Source: Pseudomonas chlororaphis subsp. piscium
Lineage (GTDB): Bacteria; Pseudomonadota; Gammaproteobacteria; Pseudomonadales; Pseudomonadaceae
Assembly: GCF_003850345.1 (NCBI RefSeq)
Contig: NZ_CP027707.1
Span: 5,828,001-5,892,000 of the forward strand
DNA: 64,000 nucleotides
Direction: 5' to 3'
In this document: one piece after another, positions 53,567 to 61,988 of the stretch
Layout: each line of letters starts with the position of its first letter
Position numbering within the stretch: position 1 is the first letter of the stretch
The notes under the pieces: model-generated
Told to the model about the DNA's origin: nothing
The model's database searches: none
The model's input: only the letters and a program-made list of their open reading frames with translations
Program-made: the position numbers and the translations under genes

Positions 53567-54382
53567 TCAGGGTTTCTTGGCCTGCTGGTACAACGGCATC
53601 ACCTTCGGAATCGCCGCTTCCAAGGAGGAAATACGACTGTCGGAGGCCGGGTGAGTACTGAGGAATTCAGGTGGCGCACCTTCCGAAGCCTTGCTCATCT
53701 TGTTCCACAGGGTGATGGCCGCGTTCGGGTTGTAGCCGGCGCGGGCCGCCAGCTCCAGACCGATCAGGTCGGCTTCGTTTTCATTGCCGCGACTGTTGGG
53801 CAGGGTCATCAACAGGTTGACCCCGTTATCGCCCACGGCGACTGCTTCCTGCGGTGCGCCGGCGATCAGGGCGATCTGCTTCAACGCGCTGACACCATAG
53901 GCCTTGGACATCGCTTCACGACCATGCTCGCGCAGGGCGTGGGCGATTTCATGGCCCATGACCGCGGCGATCTCATCGTCGGTCAGTTGCAGCTTCTCGA
54001 TCAGGCCGCTGTAGAAAATGATCTTGCCGCCAGGACCGCAGTTGGCGTTGAGTTCATCGCTCTTGATCAGGTTGACTTCCCAGTTCCACTGCGCGGAATC
54101 CGGGCGGAAGACCGGGGCCTGGGCAATCAACCGATTGGCGATCGCCTGGATGCGCCTGGCATTGGCACTGGACTTGTCCAGCACGTTCTTGCTGCTCGCT
54201 TGGCCGATCGTCTGCTGATAGGACTGCGCGTAGGACTGATTGACCTCATCGCTCGACAGCATGCTGAACATGTACTGCTTGCGATCGACCCCGACAGCGC
54301 CACCGTTAGTGGTGTTGACCGACTGGCAACCCGACAGCAGCAACGCGGCAACCAGTGCACCCAAAACCTGTTTCTTGCTCAT
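53567..54382 (-). CDS. M48-family metalloprotease lipoprotein (LoiP-like)
   Basis: 271 residues from MSKKQVLGALVAALLLSGCQ: lipobox LLLSGCQ (Cys near 19), then a gluzincin peptidase domain with zinc motif HEIAHALREHG (HExxH about 144-148) and the third ligand in ENEADLIGLELAARAGY (ExxAD). LSTHPASDSRI is also typical. Likely a periplasmic, outer-membrane-anchored quality-control protease. The frame stays open for over 2 kb upstream, opposite the chemoreceptor gene, but the signal peptide and GGGAG before 54382 fix the start. Confidence 0.92.
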   Translation of the reverse strand: MSKKQVLGALVAALLLSGCQSVNTTNGGAVGVDRKQYMFSMLSSDEVNQSYAQSYQQTIGQASSKNVLDKSSANARRIQAIANRLIAQAPVFRPDSAQWNWEVNLIKSDELNANCGPGGKIIFYSGLIEKLQLTDDEIAAVMGHEIAHALREHGREAMSKAYGVSALKQIALIAGAPQEAVAVGDNGVNLLMTLPNSRGNENEADLIGLELAARAGYNPNAAITLWNKMSKASEGAPPEFLSTHPASDSRISSLEAAIPKVMPLYQQAKKP

Positions 54383-54588
54383 GAAAACACTCCCTGAAAA
54401 CATGGCGCGTATCCTAGGCTCAGTTGTGTATCGACGCCAGATACAACGGACGTGTAGCACGCTGTTTTCAGCTACGGAGCAGCGTAGGAAAAAATTCACA
54501 GAGCCCTCCCCGCCGCGCCCGACAACGGCCGGCAGCTGTCCATTTGCGACATGCCCGCCCACAAAACAGTCATTTTTCCGATCCTCGC

Positions 54589-54616
54589 TCATGGTCGGCG
54601 AGGGCCTTGCCGATAC
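54589..54616 (+). promoter_or_regulatory. FliA (sigma28)-type promoter of the chemoreceptor gene
   Basis: TCATG (54589-54593), 15-bp spacer, GCCGATAC (54609-54616), 36 bp before the ATG. This matches the flagellar sigma28 pattern (TCAAG-N15-GCCGATAA in Pseudomonas) with two mismatches, and fits a chemotaxis gene. Confidence 0.65.
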
Positions 54617-54652
54617 AGCGGGGCAGACGTCATTCCTGCGTCCGGAGCCCTT

Positions 54653-56794
54653 ATGAAATTCAAGTCGATTCAGTTTTCCGTGGCCGCCCTGGCCGGTGCC
54701 ATCGTCCTCAGTGTGGTCGTTGCCCTGGTGCTGTACGCCCTGTTCGCCGGCGCCCGGACCCAGGAGATGGTGCAGCAGCAAACCCAGGCCCAGTTCGAGC
54801 AAGTCATCGAGCAGCGGCTGGTCGGGCTGGCACAGACCCAGGTCAGCCAGATCCAACGCGAACTCGAGGCGCCCCTGCTGATCGCCGGCGGGCTGGTACG
54901 GGTCAACGCGCTGATCGGCAGCAAGGGCGCGGACGGCAACCCACAGCTCAATCTCAGCCGTGAACAGTTGATCAACCTGATCAAGGAAAACGTCACGCAG
55001 AACCCGAAGATTCTCGGTGCCTATATAGGCTGGGAAAAGAACGCCATCGACCATAACGACAGCGCCTATGTCGACACCAAGGTGGTGGGTATCGATGCCA
55101 GCAACGGGCGCTTCCTGCCGTGGTGGTTCCGCAACGAAGACGGCAGCCTGGGCCTGGACAAACTGGTGGACGTAGACGACCAGAAAGTCCTGTCCACCGG
55201 CGTACGCGCCAGCGAGTACTACCTGTGTTCCAAGGAAAGCAAGAAGTCCTGCGTGATCGATCCGGCGCCGTACAAGGTCGGCGACAAGATCGTCATGCTC
55301 GCCTCCTTTATTGAGCCCATCCTGCTCGACGGGGCCTTCCAGGGCATAGTCGGCGCCGACCTGTCGGTGAACTTCATCCAGGACATGCTCCTGGGCGCCA
55401 ACCAGAAGCTCTACAAAGGCGTGGGCGAAATGGCCCTGATCGGTGGCAATGGCCGGCTGGTGGCCTACACCAAGGACCCGAGCAAGTTCGGCGAAAAGGT
55501 CAGCGACATTCTCGACAGCGAGGAAGTCGCCAAGCTGGGCAACCTCAAGCGCGGCGAAGTGAACTACAACGTCGATCAGGCCAACGGGCGGATCGAGCTG
55601 TACCTGCCGTTCGGCATCGGCCAGACCGACGCCCGCTGGACCCTGATGCTGCAACTGCCGCTGAATGCCGTCATGGCCGACCTGCAGAAACTGCAGAACG
55701 ACCTGGCCGAACAGCGCCAGGCCGACACTTTCGGCATGGCCATGGTCGGCCTGATCATCGCCGGCCTCGGCCTGCTGGTGATCTGGCTGGTGGGCCACGG
55801 CATCGCCCGTCCGCTCAAGCAGATGGTGGCCATGCTCGACGATATCGCCCAGGGCGAAGGCGACCTGACCCGCCGCCTGAGCAGCGACCGCACCGACGAA
55901 CTGGGCTCTATCGCCAAGGGCTTCAATACCTTCCTGGCCAAGCTGCAGGCAATGATCAGCCAGGTGGTGACCTCGGTGCAGAGCGTCAGCGACTCCTCCG
56001 AACACACCGCCGATATCGCCATTCGCACCAACCAGGGTGTGCACAAGCAGATGGCCGAGATCGACCAGGTGGCCACCGCCGTGCATGAGATGACCGCCAC
56101 CGCCCAGGACGTGGCCCGTAACGCGACCCAGGCCGCGCAAGCCGCCAACCATGCCGACCAGGCCGCCAGCCAGGGCATGCAGATCGTGCGCGACACCTCG
56201 ACCGCCATTGGCGCCCTGGCCGTGGAAATCGGCCGGGCGGTGGGCGTCGTGCAGACCCTGGCCAAGGACAGCGAGAACATCAACGCGATCCTGATCGCCA
56301 TTCGCGGCATCGCCGAACAGACCAACCTGTTGGCCCTCAACGCCGCCATCGAAGCCGCCCGCGCGGGCGAACAGGGCCGTGGTTTTGCCGTGGTGGCCGA
56401 CGAAGTGCGCAACCTGGCACAGAAGACCCAGCAGGCGACCGAAGAAATCCAGTCGATGATCCAGCAGCTGCAGCAAGGCACCCGCGATGTGGTGCGGGTC
56501 ATGGAGGATAGCCAGAACCGCACCGACGAAAGCGTGCAACACGCGGCGAAAGCGGCCGAGGCCCTGGAAACCATCACGCAGGCGGTGTCGGTGATCAACG
56601 ACATGAACACCCAGATCGCCAGCGCCGCCGAAGAGCAGAGCGCCGTCGCCGAGGACATCAACCGCAATGTGATCAATATCGGCCAGGTGGCCAACGAAGT
56701 GGCGGGCGGCGCCGACGAGTCCAGCGCGGCCAGCGCCGGCCTGACCAAGCTGGCCGAGCAGCAGCGGCGCCTGATCAATCAGTTCAAGGTCTGA
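54653..56794 (+). CDS. Methyl-accepting chemotaxis protein with dCache sensor
   Basis: 713 residues from [20 protein letters not shown]. Membrane helix about 9-31, a large periplasmic double-Cache sensor about 40-365 (with [33 protein letters not shown] and [14 protein letters not shown]), a second helix about 363-385 ([19 protein letters not shown]), HAMP, then the signalling domain with hairpin tip [20 protein letters not shown] and [16 protein letters not shown]. No C-terminal CheR-binding pentapeptide is seen. Size and N-terminus recall TlpQ-type polyamine/histamine receptors, but I cannot assign the ligand. Confidence 0.93.
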   Translation: MKFKSIQFSVAALAGAIVLSVVVALVLYALFAGARTQEMVQQQTQAQFEQVIEQRLVGLAQTQVSQIQRELEAPLLIAGGLVRVNALIGSKGADGNPQLNLSREQLINLIKENVTQNPKILGAYIGWEKNAIDHNDSAYVDTKVVGIDASNGRFLPWWFRNEDGSLGLDKLVDVDDQKVLSTGVRASEYYLCSKESKKSCVIDPAPYKVGDKIVMLASFIEPILLDGAFQGIVGADLSVNFIQDMLLGANQKLYKGVGEMALIGGNGRLVAYTKDPSKFGEKVSDILDSEEVAKLGNLKRGEVNYNVDQANGRIELYLPFGIGQTDARWTLMLQLPLNAVMADLQKLQNDLAEQRQADTFGMAMVGLIIAGLGLLVIWLVGHGIARPLKQMVAMLDDIAQGEGDLTRRLSSDRTDELGSIAKGFNTFLAKLQAMISQVVTSVQSVSDSSEHTADIAIRTNQGVHKQMAEIDQVATAVHEMTATAQDVARNATQAAQAANHADQAASQGMQIVRDTSTAIGALAVEIGRAVGVVQTLAKDSENINAILIAIRGIAEQTNLLALNAAIEAARAGEQGRGFAVVADEVRNLAQKTQQATEEIQSMIQQLQQGTRDVVRVMEDSQNRTDESVQHAAKAAEALETITQAVSVINDMNTQIASAAEEQSAVAEDINRNVINIGQVANEVAGGADESSAASAGLTKLAEQQRRLINQFKV

Positions 56795-56803
56795 AATCTG
56801 CGA

Positions 56804-56848
56804 AAGGTCCTTCGGACCTTATCGCGGGCAAGCCTCGTGCCTACAGAC
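56804..56848. repeat. Hairpin/REP-like repeat, copy 1
   Basis: AAGGTCCTTCGGACCTT (56804-56820) forms a tight 7-bp hairpin, followed by ATCGCGGGCAAGCCTCGTGC and CTACAG. A related unit is at 60164. It lies between convergent genes and may also act as a terminator. Confidence 0.5.
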
Positions 56849-56855
56849 GAGCGGA

Positions 56856-57476
56856 TCAGCCCGGGGTCAGGCATTCCGGGGCATTGAGCTTCGGATCGTT
56901 CACCAGGTTGGCCAGCACCCGCTCGCGCAAGGCGGCCGGTGGGCTGGCCAGCAAGGCTTGCAGCACCGGCAATGGCGTCTCTGGGTCGAGCCAGGCTTCC
57001 TGGCCCTGGGCATCGAGGATCAATGGCCGACGCTGACTGGCCGCCGGCTGAGTGACCACCGCGGTGCTCAGCCAGACCTGTTCCTGCACCGGATAGGCTT
57101 CCCAGATCGCCGCGAAGAACAGCGACGAGCCCTCTCCCGGCGTCAGCCAGTACGGGCGCTTGCGGGTGCCGCCACGCCATTCGTAAAAACCGTTGGCCGG
57201 CAGCAGGCAGCGGCGCTGGCGAAAGGCTTCGCGAAACATCGGCTGTTCGGCCAGGGTTTCGGCACGGGCATGGGCGGGGGTGCGCGACAGGTCAGTCAGC
57301 CAGGGCGGCGTCAGGCCCCAGCGAGCGCGGGCGAGGTTGCGCTGGCCGTCGCTGCTGCGCAGGATCAGCACCGAATCGTTGGGCGAAATATTCCACTGCG
57401 CCTGCTGATCCGCCGGAAATCCGGGCAAGGCGGCAAACGCTTGGTTCCAGCGAAACAGGGCATAACGTCCACACAT
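56856..57476 (-). CDS. SOS response-associated peptidase family (SRAP/YedK-like), variant active site
   Basis: 206 residues. Conserved Cys2 (MCGRYALF), WGLTPPWL, RCLLPANGFYEWRGG (with the active Glu, near 99) and ILDAQGQEAWLDP mark the HMCES/YedK family, which covalently traps abasic sites in single-stranded DNA through Cys2. Two residues differ from the E. coli YedK pattern: the INAR-equivalent reads AHARAET (Asn to His, near 69), and the IHDRMP-equivalent reads ASQRRP (His to Ser, near 147). It may still trap abasic sites with altered reversal chemistry (inference). Confidence 0.88.
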   Translation of the reverse strand: MCGRYALFRWNQAFAALPGFPADQQAQWNISPNDSVLILRSSDGQRNLARARWGLTPPWLTDLSRTPAHARAETLAEQPMFREAFRQRRCLLPANGFYEWRGGTRKRPYWLTPGEGSSLFFAAIWEAYPVQEQVWLSTAVVTQPAASQRRPLILDAQGQEAWLDPETPLPVLQALLASPPAALRERVLANLVNDPKLNAPECLTPG

Positions 57477-57510
57477 GGGGCAAACAACTCTCGGAAAATC
57501 GGCGGCCAGC

Positions 57511-57771
57511 CTAACAGATCAGCACACCGGCATGATTGGCCGGCTCGTCGCCGGGCATCGGCAGCGCGGCATTGTACGCGGCGATCAGTTCCCGAGCGTA
57601 TTGCGCCTGGTCGTTATCCACCGCCAGCCCGAGCAGGCCGAACGCCGGCAACTCACCGGTGCCGCCGAGCAAATCCCGCCCCACCAGGTGTGCCTCGATC
57701 CCCTCGCTGGCCAGCATGCCCTGGAGCAATTCCCCTTCCAGCAGGTTTTCCGGTTCGTAGACTCGCTGCAT
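57511..57771 (-). CDS. DUF2007 family putative signal-transducing protein
   Basis: 86 residues. The pattern MQRVYEPENLLEGELLQGML then EGIEAHLVGRDLLGG is typical of the DUF2007 fold (PII-like small protein). Function unknown. It lies 9 bp downstream of the CPXCG gene on the same strand and is probably cotranscribed. C-terminus ends in Cys (GVLIC). Confidence 0.8.
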   Translation of the reverse strand: MQRVYEPENLLEGELLQGMLASEGIEAHLVGRDLLGGTGELPAFGLLGLAVDNDQAQYARELIAAYNAALPMPGDEPANHAGVLIC

Positions 57772-57780
57772 ATAACACCC

Positions 57781-57963
57781 TCACTCGTTTTCGCTGCGCA
57801 CCTCGAGCATCCATTCCTCACCGTCGGTCTGCAGCGTGAACACAATGGGCCGGCAACAGACCGGACAGTCCTCGATGTACTGCTGATCGCCCCCGGACAG
57901 GTCCAGCACGGCCTCGGCCTCTTCACCGCAGTAGGGACATTGATAGCGTTCGGTTTCCAGCAT
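57781..57963 (-). CDS. CPXCG-motif cysteine-rich protein
   Basis: 60 residues. Two CxxC-type knuckles, QCPYCGEE (about 8-15) and DCPVCCRPI (about 32-40), should bind one zinc or a metal cluster. Short conserved protein of unknown function, common in gammaproteobacteria. First of a two-gene unit with the DUF2007 gene. Confidence 0.85.
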   Translation of the reverse strand: MLETERYQCPYCGEEAEAVLDLSGGDQQYIEDCPVCCRPIVFTLQTDGEEWMLEVRSENE

Positions 57964-57988
57964 CGCGGCCTCCGGAGTGACTTGTGCG

Positions 57989-57994
57989 TATAAT
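57989..57994 (+). promoter_or_regulatory. Consensus -10 element upstream of the acyltransferase
   Basis: A perfect TATAAT 109 bp before the acyltransferase ATG, with no convincing -35 at the right distance. It would leave a leader of about 100 nt. Confidence 0.3.
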
Positions 57995-58102
57995 CGCCGG
58001 TCTATTTGCAGGGCTATTGAGATCTGAGCTTACTTTTCAGACCGCGCCCGGCTATTTTTCGATCCAAACCTTTTCTTACCTAGCCGTTTCCAACAAGAGA
58101 GC

Positions 58103-59272
58103 ATGATGGGCGAATTCGATGCCATCCGACCTTACGACGACAGTGAAGTACCAGCGGTGCTGGCTCGACTGCTCGGCGACAAGGCGTTTCTAGATATCCT
58201 CACCCACTTCCGCTTCCCGCGCTTTGCCGGCGCTTTCGGCTGGCTGCTCAAACCCCTTATAGCTCATCGGCTGCGTCGAGAGTTCGCCGCGGTCACTTCG
58301 GTGGCGACCCTGCAGGACAAGGTCGAGTTCTACGTCGACCACACCATCGAACGGGCCACCGACGGTGTGACCTACACCGGGGTCGAGCAATTCAAATCCG
58401 GCAGCGCCTACCTGTTCATCGCCAACCACCGCGACATCGTGATGGACCCGGCCTTCGTCAATTACGCGGTGTACCACGCCGGGTTGCCAACGCCACGTAT
58501 CGCCATCGGCGACAACCTGCTGCAAAAGCCCTTCGTCAGCGACCTGATGCGCCTGAACAAGAGCTTCATCGTGCACCGTTCGATCACCGGGCGCCGGGAA
58601 AAGATGGCCGCCTATCAGCTGCTGTCGGCCTACATCAACCACTCGATCCGCAACGATTGCGCATCGATCTGGATCGCCCAGGCCGAAGGCCGGGCCAAGG
58701 ACGGCGACGACCGTACCGAGTCGGCGATCCTCAAGATGTTCCACATGAGCCGCAAGGACGAGCCGTTTGGCGAGGTCATCCAGTCGCTGAACCTGACCCC
58801 GGTGTCGATCAGCTACGAATACGACCCTTGCGATCAGGCCAAGGCCCGCGAGCTGTATATCCGCGCCACCACCGGCAGCTATACCAAGGCTCCGGGCGAG
58901 GACGACATCAGCATCGCCAAGGGCATCACCGGCTATAAAGGCCGGGTCCACGTGAACTTCGCCGCGCCGATCAGCAAGCTCTTCGAGGACACCAAGCAAT
59001 TGGCGGTGGAGATGGACCGGCAGATCCTCGGCGGCTATCGCCTGTTCCCGGTGCATTACCTGGCCTACGCCCAGTGGAGCGATGCCGACCCGGCGTTGCA
59101 GGTTCCGAGCGCGGCCCAGGTGTTCCCGGCGGACGAACTGGCCAAGGCCCAGGAAGAGTGGCAACGACGCCTGGACGCCTGCCCGGAGGAGCATCGCCCA
59201 TACCTGGTGCTGCAATATGCGACGCCGGTACGCAATCAGTATCGGGTCAAGGCGGGACTGGCCTTGCCATAA
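58103..59272 (+). CDS. 1-acyl-sn-glycerol-3-phosphate acyltransferase-like protein
   Basis: 389 residues. The PlsC-type motif FIANHRDIVMDPAFV (HX4D form, near 107) and the later IWIAQAEGRAKDGDDRT (block III, in place of FPEGTRS) show a phospholipid/glycerolipid acyltransferase fold. No clear membrane helix beyond a hydrophobic N-terminal segment (FGWLLKPLIAHRL). It is longer than PlsC (about 245) and resembles the larger acyltransferases encoded by Pseudomonas. AGAGAG precedes tandem ATGs at 58103 and 58106. Confidence 0.82.
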   Translation: MMGEFDAIRPYDDSEVPAVLARLLGDKAFLDILTHFRFPRFAGAFGWLLKPLIAHRLRREFAAVTSVATLQDKVEFYVDHTIERATDGVTYTGVEQFKSGSAYLFIANHRDIVMDPAFVNYAVYHAGLPTPRIAIGDNLLQKPFVSDLMRLNKSFIVHRSITGRREKMAAYQLLSAYINHSIRNDCASIWIAQAEGRAKDGDDRTESAILKMFHMSRKDEPFGEVIQSLNLTPVSISYEYDPCDQAKARELYIRATTGSYTKAPGEDDISIAKGITGYKGRVHVNFAAPISKLFEDTKQLAVEMDRQILGGYRLFPVHYLAYAQWSDADPALQVPSAAQVFPADELAKAQEEWQRRLDACPEEHRPYLVLQYATPVRNQYRVKAGLALP

Positions 59273-59286
59273 CGCTTACCGCACAC

Positions 59287-59316
59287 AACAACGGCGCCTT
59301 CGGGCGCCGTTGTCGT
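59287..59316 (+). terminator. Terminator after the acyltransferase gene
   Basis: CAACGGCGCC-TTCG-GGCGCCGTTG, a 10-bp stem with a stable UUCG tetraloop, followed by TCGTTTC. The T-run is short. Confidence 0.7.
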
Positions 59317-59345
59317 TTCTGTACCTTGATTGCGAACAACGTCCC

Positions 59346-59373
59346 TTGTAGGAGCTAGCTTGCTCGCGATAGC
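59346..59373. repeat. REP-like element
   Basis: TGTAGGAGCTAGCTTGCTCG followed by CGATAG matches the Pseudomonas REP pattern (compare 40969-40992). It lies between convergent genes. Confidence 0.6.
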
Positions 59374-59387
59374 GATCTCAAGGCCTA

Positions 59388-59678
59388 TCAGAACCGCGTG
59401 CTGATCCACGACACCAGCAACGCCAGCCCCAGGCAGGCGAAACCGAAGCGGTAGAAGAAGCGGTTCATGCGCAAGGTCGCATCGTCCAACGTCTGCGCCG
59501 GTAGCTGCTCTTGGGAGCGCGATTGGCCCTGGGCGGCCAGATTGGCCAGCGCGCGCTGCTCGCGACGTCGGGTGGCGTGCAACAACCAGCTACCGGGAAA
59601 GGCGAACAGCAAGGCAAGAATATTGATCAGCTTGGCGGGGTGGGCGCTGAACAGCGACCAGATCAGTTGCAGCGACAT
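59388..59678 (-). CDS. Hypothetical small membrane protein (96 aa)
   Basis: No family recognized. Two hydrophobic helices: about 14-34 (PAKLINILALLFAFPGSWLL) and about 73-93 (FFYRFGFACLGLALLVSWIS), joined by a charged linker (RRREQRALANLAAQGQSRSQ). The ATG at 59678 is used; a GTG one codon before it is possible. The 187-bp spacer to the next gene shows nothing clear. Confidence 0.7.
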   Translation of the reverse strand: MSLQLIWSLFSAHPAKLINILALLFAFPGSWLLHATRRREQRALANLAAQGQSRSQEQLPAQTLDDATLRMNRFFYRFGFACLGLALLVSWISTRF

Positions 59679-59865
59679 CACGAACCTCGAATGAAACCGG
59701 ATAACGAACCCTGGCGGCTCGCGGCGCGGATTTTACCTAAAGGCCCACTTTCTGCCTGGGCTTTCCGACAGACAACAAGCCGCCGGCCGGTTAATTCGTC
59801 CTGTCATACGTTCGTCATCTAAACAGGCCAGTCTGGCGCCCCTCGAAACCGACACGGAGCTTGTC

Positions 59866-60072
59866 ATGCTGCACGCAGAAAACCAGGATCGCCTCTACCT
59901 GATCGCCCCCAGCGACGAACAGGAAGCCTTGGTCGGTGGCCTGGCCTTCAACGTCCAGGACCGCCACTGGCTGGTGTATTGCGCCCTCGGCGGGCACCAG
60001 CATGCCGACCTGCCGGAAACCGATTTGCTGACAGGAGTCAGCGTGCTGGATTTTTACGTCGAGGCGGCGTGA
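59866..60072 (+). CDS. Hypothetical protein (68 aa)
   Basis: Starts MLHAENQDRLYLIAPSDEQE and ends VSVLDFYVEAA. Acidic, soluble, no recognized domain. CGGAG lies 8 nt before the ATG and a strong terminator follows 37 bp after the stop, which supports a real single-gene unit. Confidence 0.65.
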   Translation: MLHAENQDRLYLIAPSDEQEALVGGLAFNVQDRHWLVYCALGGHQHADLPETDLLTGVSVLDFYVEAA

Positions 60073-60108
60073 GGCCTGGCTCGAAACAAATCGACAGCCA
60101 ATAAAAAA

Positions 60109-60138
60109 GCCCGGCTTCTGTGGAAGCCGGGCTTTTTT
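60109..60138 (+). terminator. Terminator after the 68-aa gene
   Basis: GCCCGGCTTC/GAAGCCGGGC, a 10-bp stem with A6 before and T6 after. Confidence 0.9.
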
Positions 60139-60163
60139 GTGTACGGCGCCGAGGGCGTCAAGC

Positions 60164-60222
60164 AAGGCCCTTCGGGCCTTATCGTCCGAACGCGGCCCGA
60201 GCCTGCGGCAGCGGCTACACAG
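60164..60222. repeat. Hairpin/REP-like repeat, copy 2
   Basis: AAGGCCCTTCGGGCCTT (60164-60180) then ATCG and a CGAGCCTGCGGCAGCGGCTA tail. Same design as 56804-56848: the two hairpins differ by a compensatory pair change. Confidence 0.5.
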
Positions 60223-60230
60223 GGCTCACA

Positions 60231-60815
60231 TCATTCGCCGAGGATCTGGCCGATGCTCGGGTCCTTGAACAGGCGGGTCAGGGCATCGCTGAGTACGTCG
60301 CTGACCAGCTTGGTATTGGTTTCCTGGTTCGGCGCCATGCCGAAACGCTGGTCCAGGGACGCGCCGTAACGACCGCTGTAGCGGCGGTTGGCGCTCTGCA
60401 CATCGGAACGGAAGGTCGCGCCGATGGTGGCCTCAGTCACATACAGGCCTTCCTTGGGCGACTGATACTTCAGTTCGGCCAGGGTCACGGTCAGTTGCGG
60501 AGCGTTCAGCGCGTTGGCGGTCGGAGTAAAGCCCAGCAGGCGTACCGCGGCTTCGGCCTGAGCCTGCAGCTTCGGCAGGATCTGCGCGCCCTGGACGGTG
60601 ATCGCGCTGGTTTCAGGGTACAGCCCGCCACGGGTACCCAGGGTTGGCGACGGACGGCCATCGACCACTTTCACTACTACGGGCTGGCCATGGCCGACCG
60701 GCGCGAGCTGAGTGGTGAGCTTCGGTTCCGGGCTGAGTTGTTGCGGACTATGGGCGCAGCCAGCCAGCGTCAAACTGGTCACAGTGATCAAACCGAACAA
60801 CAGGCGTTGCAACAT
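60231..60815 (-). CDS. YajG-family lipoprotein
   Basis: 194 residues from MLQRLLFGLITVTSLTLAGC; lipobox LTLAGCAH (Cys near 20). The domain VVVKVVDGRPSPTLGTRGGL resembles the YajG pattern (V-D-x-R-x with a following glycine-rich turn). YajG-type proteins are outer-membrane lipoproteins of unclear function. GGAG lies 8 nt before the ATG at 60815, which favours it over the ATG two codons upstream. Confidence 0.82.
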   Translation of the reverse strand: MLQRLLFGLITVTSLTLAGCAHSPQQLSPEPKLTTQLAPVGHGQPVVVKVVDGRPSPTLGTRGGLYPETSAITVQGAQILPKLQAQAEAAVRLLGFTPTANALNAPQLTVTLAELKYQSPKEGLYVTEATIGATFRSDVQSANRRYSGRYGASLDQRFGMAPNQETNTKLVSDVLSDALTRLFKDPSIGQILGE

Positions 60816-61021
60816 ACTCATTTCTCCAGAAATCAGGCACAAACAGGCTCGCAGTATAGCGGTGCACAAGGACGGCAAACCAGCGCCAGGCATGACTTAG
60901 TCAAGACTCAGACAGGTCCCGTACAAGTGGGCTCCTGTAACCTGCCGTTCACTCGCAATACATCATGATGTAACGGCTCAAGGGCATTCTTATCGTCAAT
61001 GACACATTCAGGTACCTGGTC

Positions 61022-61255
61022 ATGAACTTCCTCCGCTCGTTGTTCGCCCCGCGTCAACAGTTTCGCAGCTTCGCCCTGCTGGACAGCCAGAGACGCTGCC
61101 AGGCTTTCAAACACTGCCTGATGGCCCCGGTAGGTGAAGGCTGGGTGGAAATCCAGGAAATTCGCCTCAACTGGTTGCACCAACCACTGCCCGCCAGCGC
61201 CCGGGTCAGCCCACGCATTACCCGCGCCCGGGTACAACCGATGATGGCCACCTGA
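61022..61255 (+). CDS. Hypothetical basic protein (77 aa)
   Basis: Starts MNFLRSLFAPRQQFRSFALL and contains HCLMAPVGEGWVEIQEIRLN and PLPASARV. Basic, soluble, no named domain. Codon choice is like neighbouring genes and AGGT lies about 8 nt before the ATG. Probably a conserved Pseudomonas hypothetical, but a chance ORF cannot be excluded. Confidence 0.6.
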   Translation: MNFLRSLFAPRQQFRSFALLDSQRRCQAFKHCLMAPVGEGWVEIQEIRLNWLHQPLPASARVSPRITRARVQPMMAT

Positions 61256-61988
61256 CCAAAAGCCTAATAAAAGTCATTAAACAGGATCATTTCTGCGCGT
61301 TTCTTCGTTACAATCTCCCCCCGATTATAAGGACGTCTCCTGATCGGGCCTCGCAGCATCGCTGATGCATCAGCTTCAGCTCCCCCGCATTGCCCACAGA
61401 GAGCCGCCCACACAGATCGAGTGAAGCCGGCGTGCTTGCTGTTCATCGTGCAAACCACCGCTTTTCGCGCATCTGCAGAGCTGCCATTGCTCGGCCACTG
61501 AGCTGTTCGCCCGTTAATGCCACGTGCTCCATGTCGGCATTCACCCCTCGGGCCGGTGCCAGGCTTGGACAGCCCTTTTTTGAGGTTCACGTCTTCAAAA
61601 GAGCGTGAAAAAACGGGTTTTCACAACTTCACAAGAGTGTGGCGAGCAAATGAATAGTTTTGCGTCTGTACTGGCACCATTAGCGTCTACAACAGCCCGA
61701 TTACACAGGACCGAGCACACCTCAGATACTTGCGCTTGAAGCCTGTCCGCTACGGATTTGGTTGCACAAACGGACTCTTGACCATAAGTCGAATTGCCTG
61801 CCCTGCCCCGAAATGCGTTCATACGCGGATCAGGCCCGGTTGGTAGCGTCCGTCGAAGTTGCAAAAAATTGCGAAGATTCGGACATGGCGATCCTGGCCA
61901 TGAGTGACCCGGGGCATAACGTGAACCGCCCCCCTACTCCTGGCAGCTATGCCGTCAATTTGGTGCTGCAGATTTTGGAGACGCGTTA
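61256..61988. other. 733-bp region before mqo with no assigned gene
   Basis: Lower in GC than its surroundings in places. Features: TACAAT (61310-61315) and ATTATA near 61324 as possible -10 elements, an early GC-rich stretch, and a T6 run near 61576. No ORF here shows both a ribosome-binding site and Pseudomonas-like codon use. One plus-strand frame (open from 61762, with ATGs at 61813 and 61885) ends in a TAA that overlaps the mqo ATG (TAATG). It may hold an sRNA, a long leader or decayed DNA. Confidence 0.5.

Noticed and set aside
53567..56542. 991-codon minus-strand open frame covering the M48 protease and most of the opposite chemoreceptor gene
   Set aside because: Only the last 271 codons (from the lipoprotein signal peptide at 54382) look like a protein. 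The rest is the antisense of a GC-rich gene, where stop codons are rare.
61264..61608. Short frames on both strands (108 and 72 codons) in the gap before mqo
   Set aside because: No ribosome-binding site and Cys/Arg/Ser-rich composition unlike the neighbouring genes; left as unassigned non-coding DNA.
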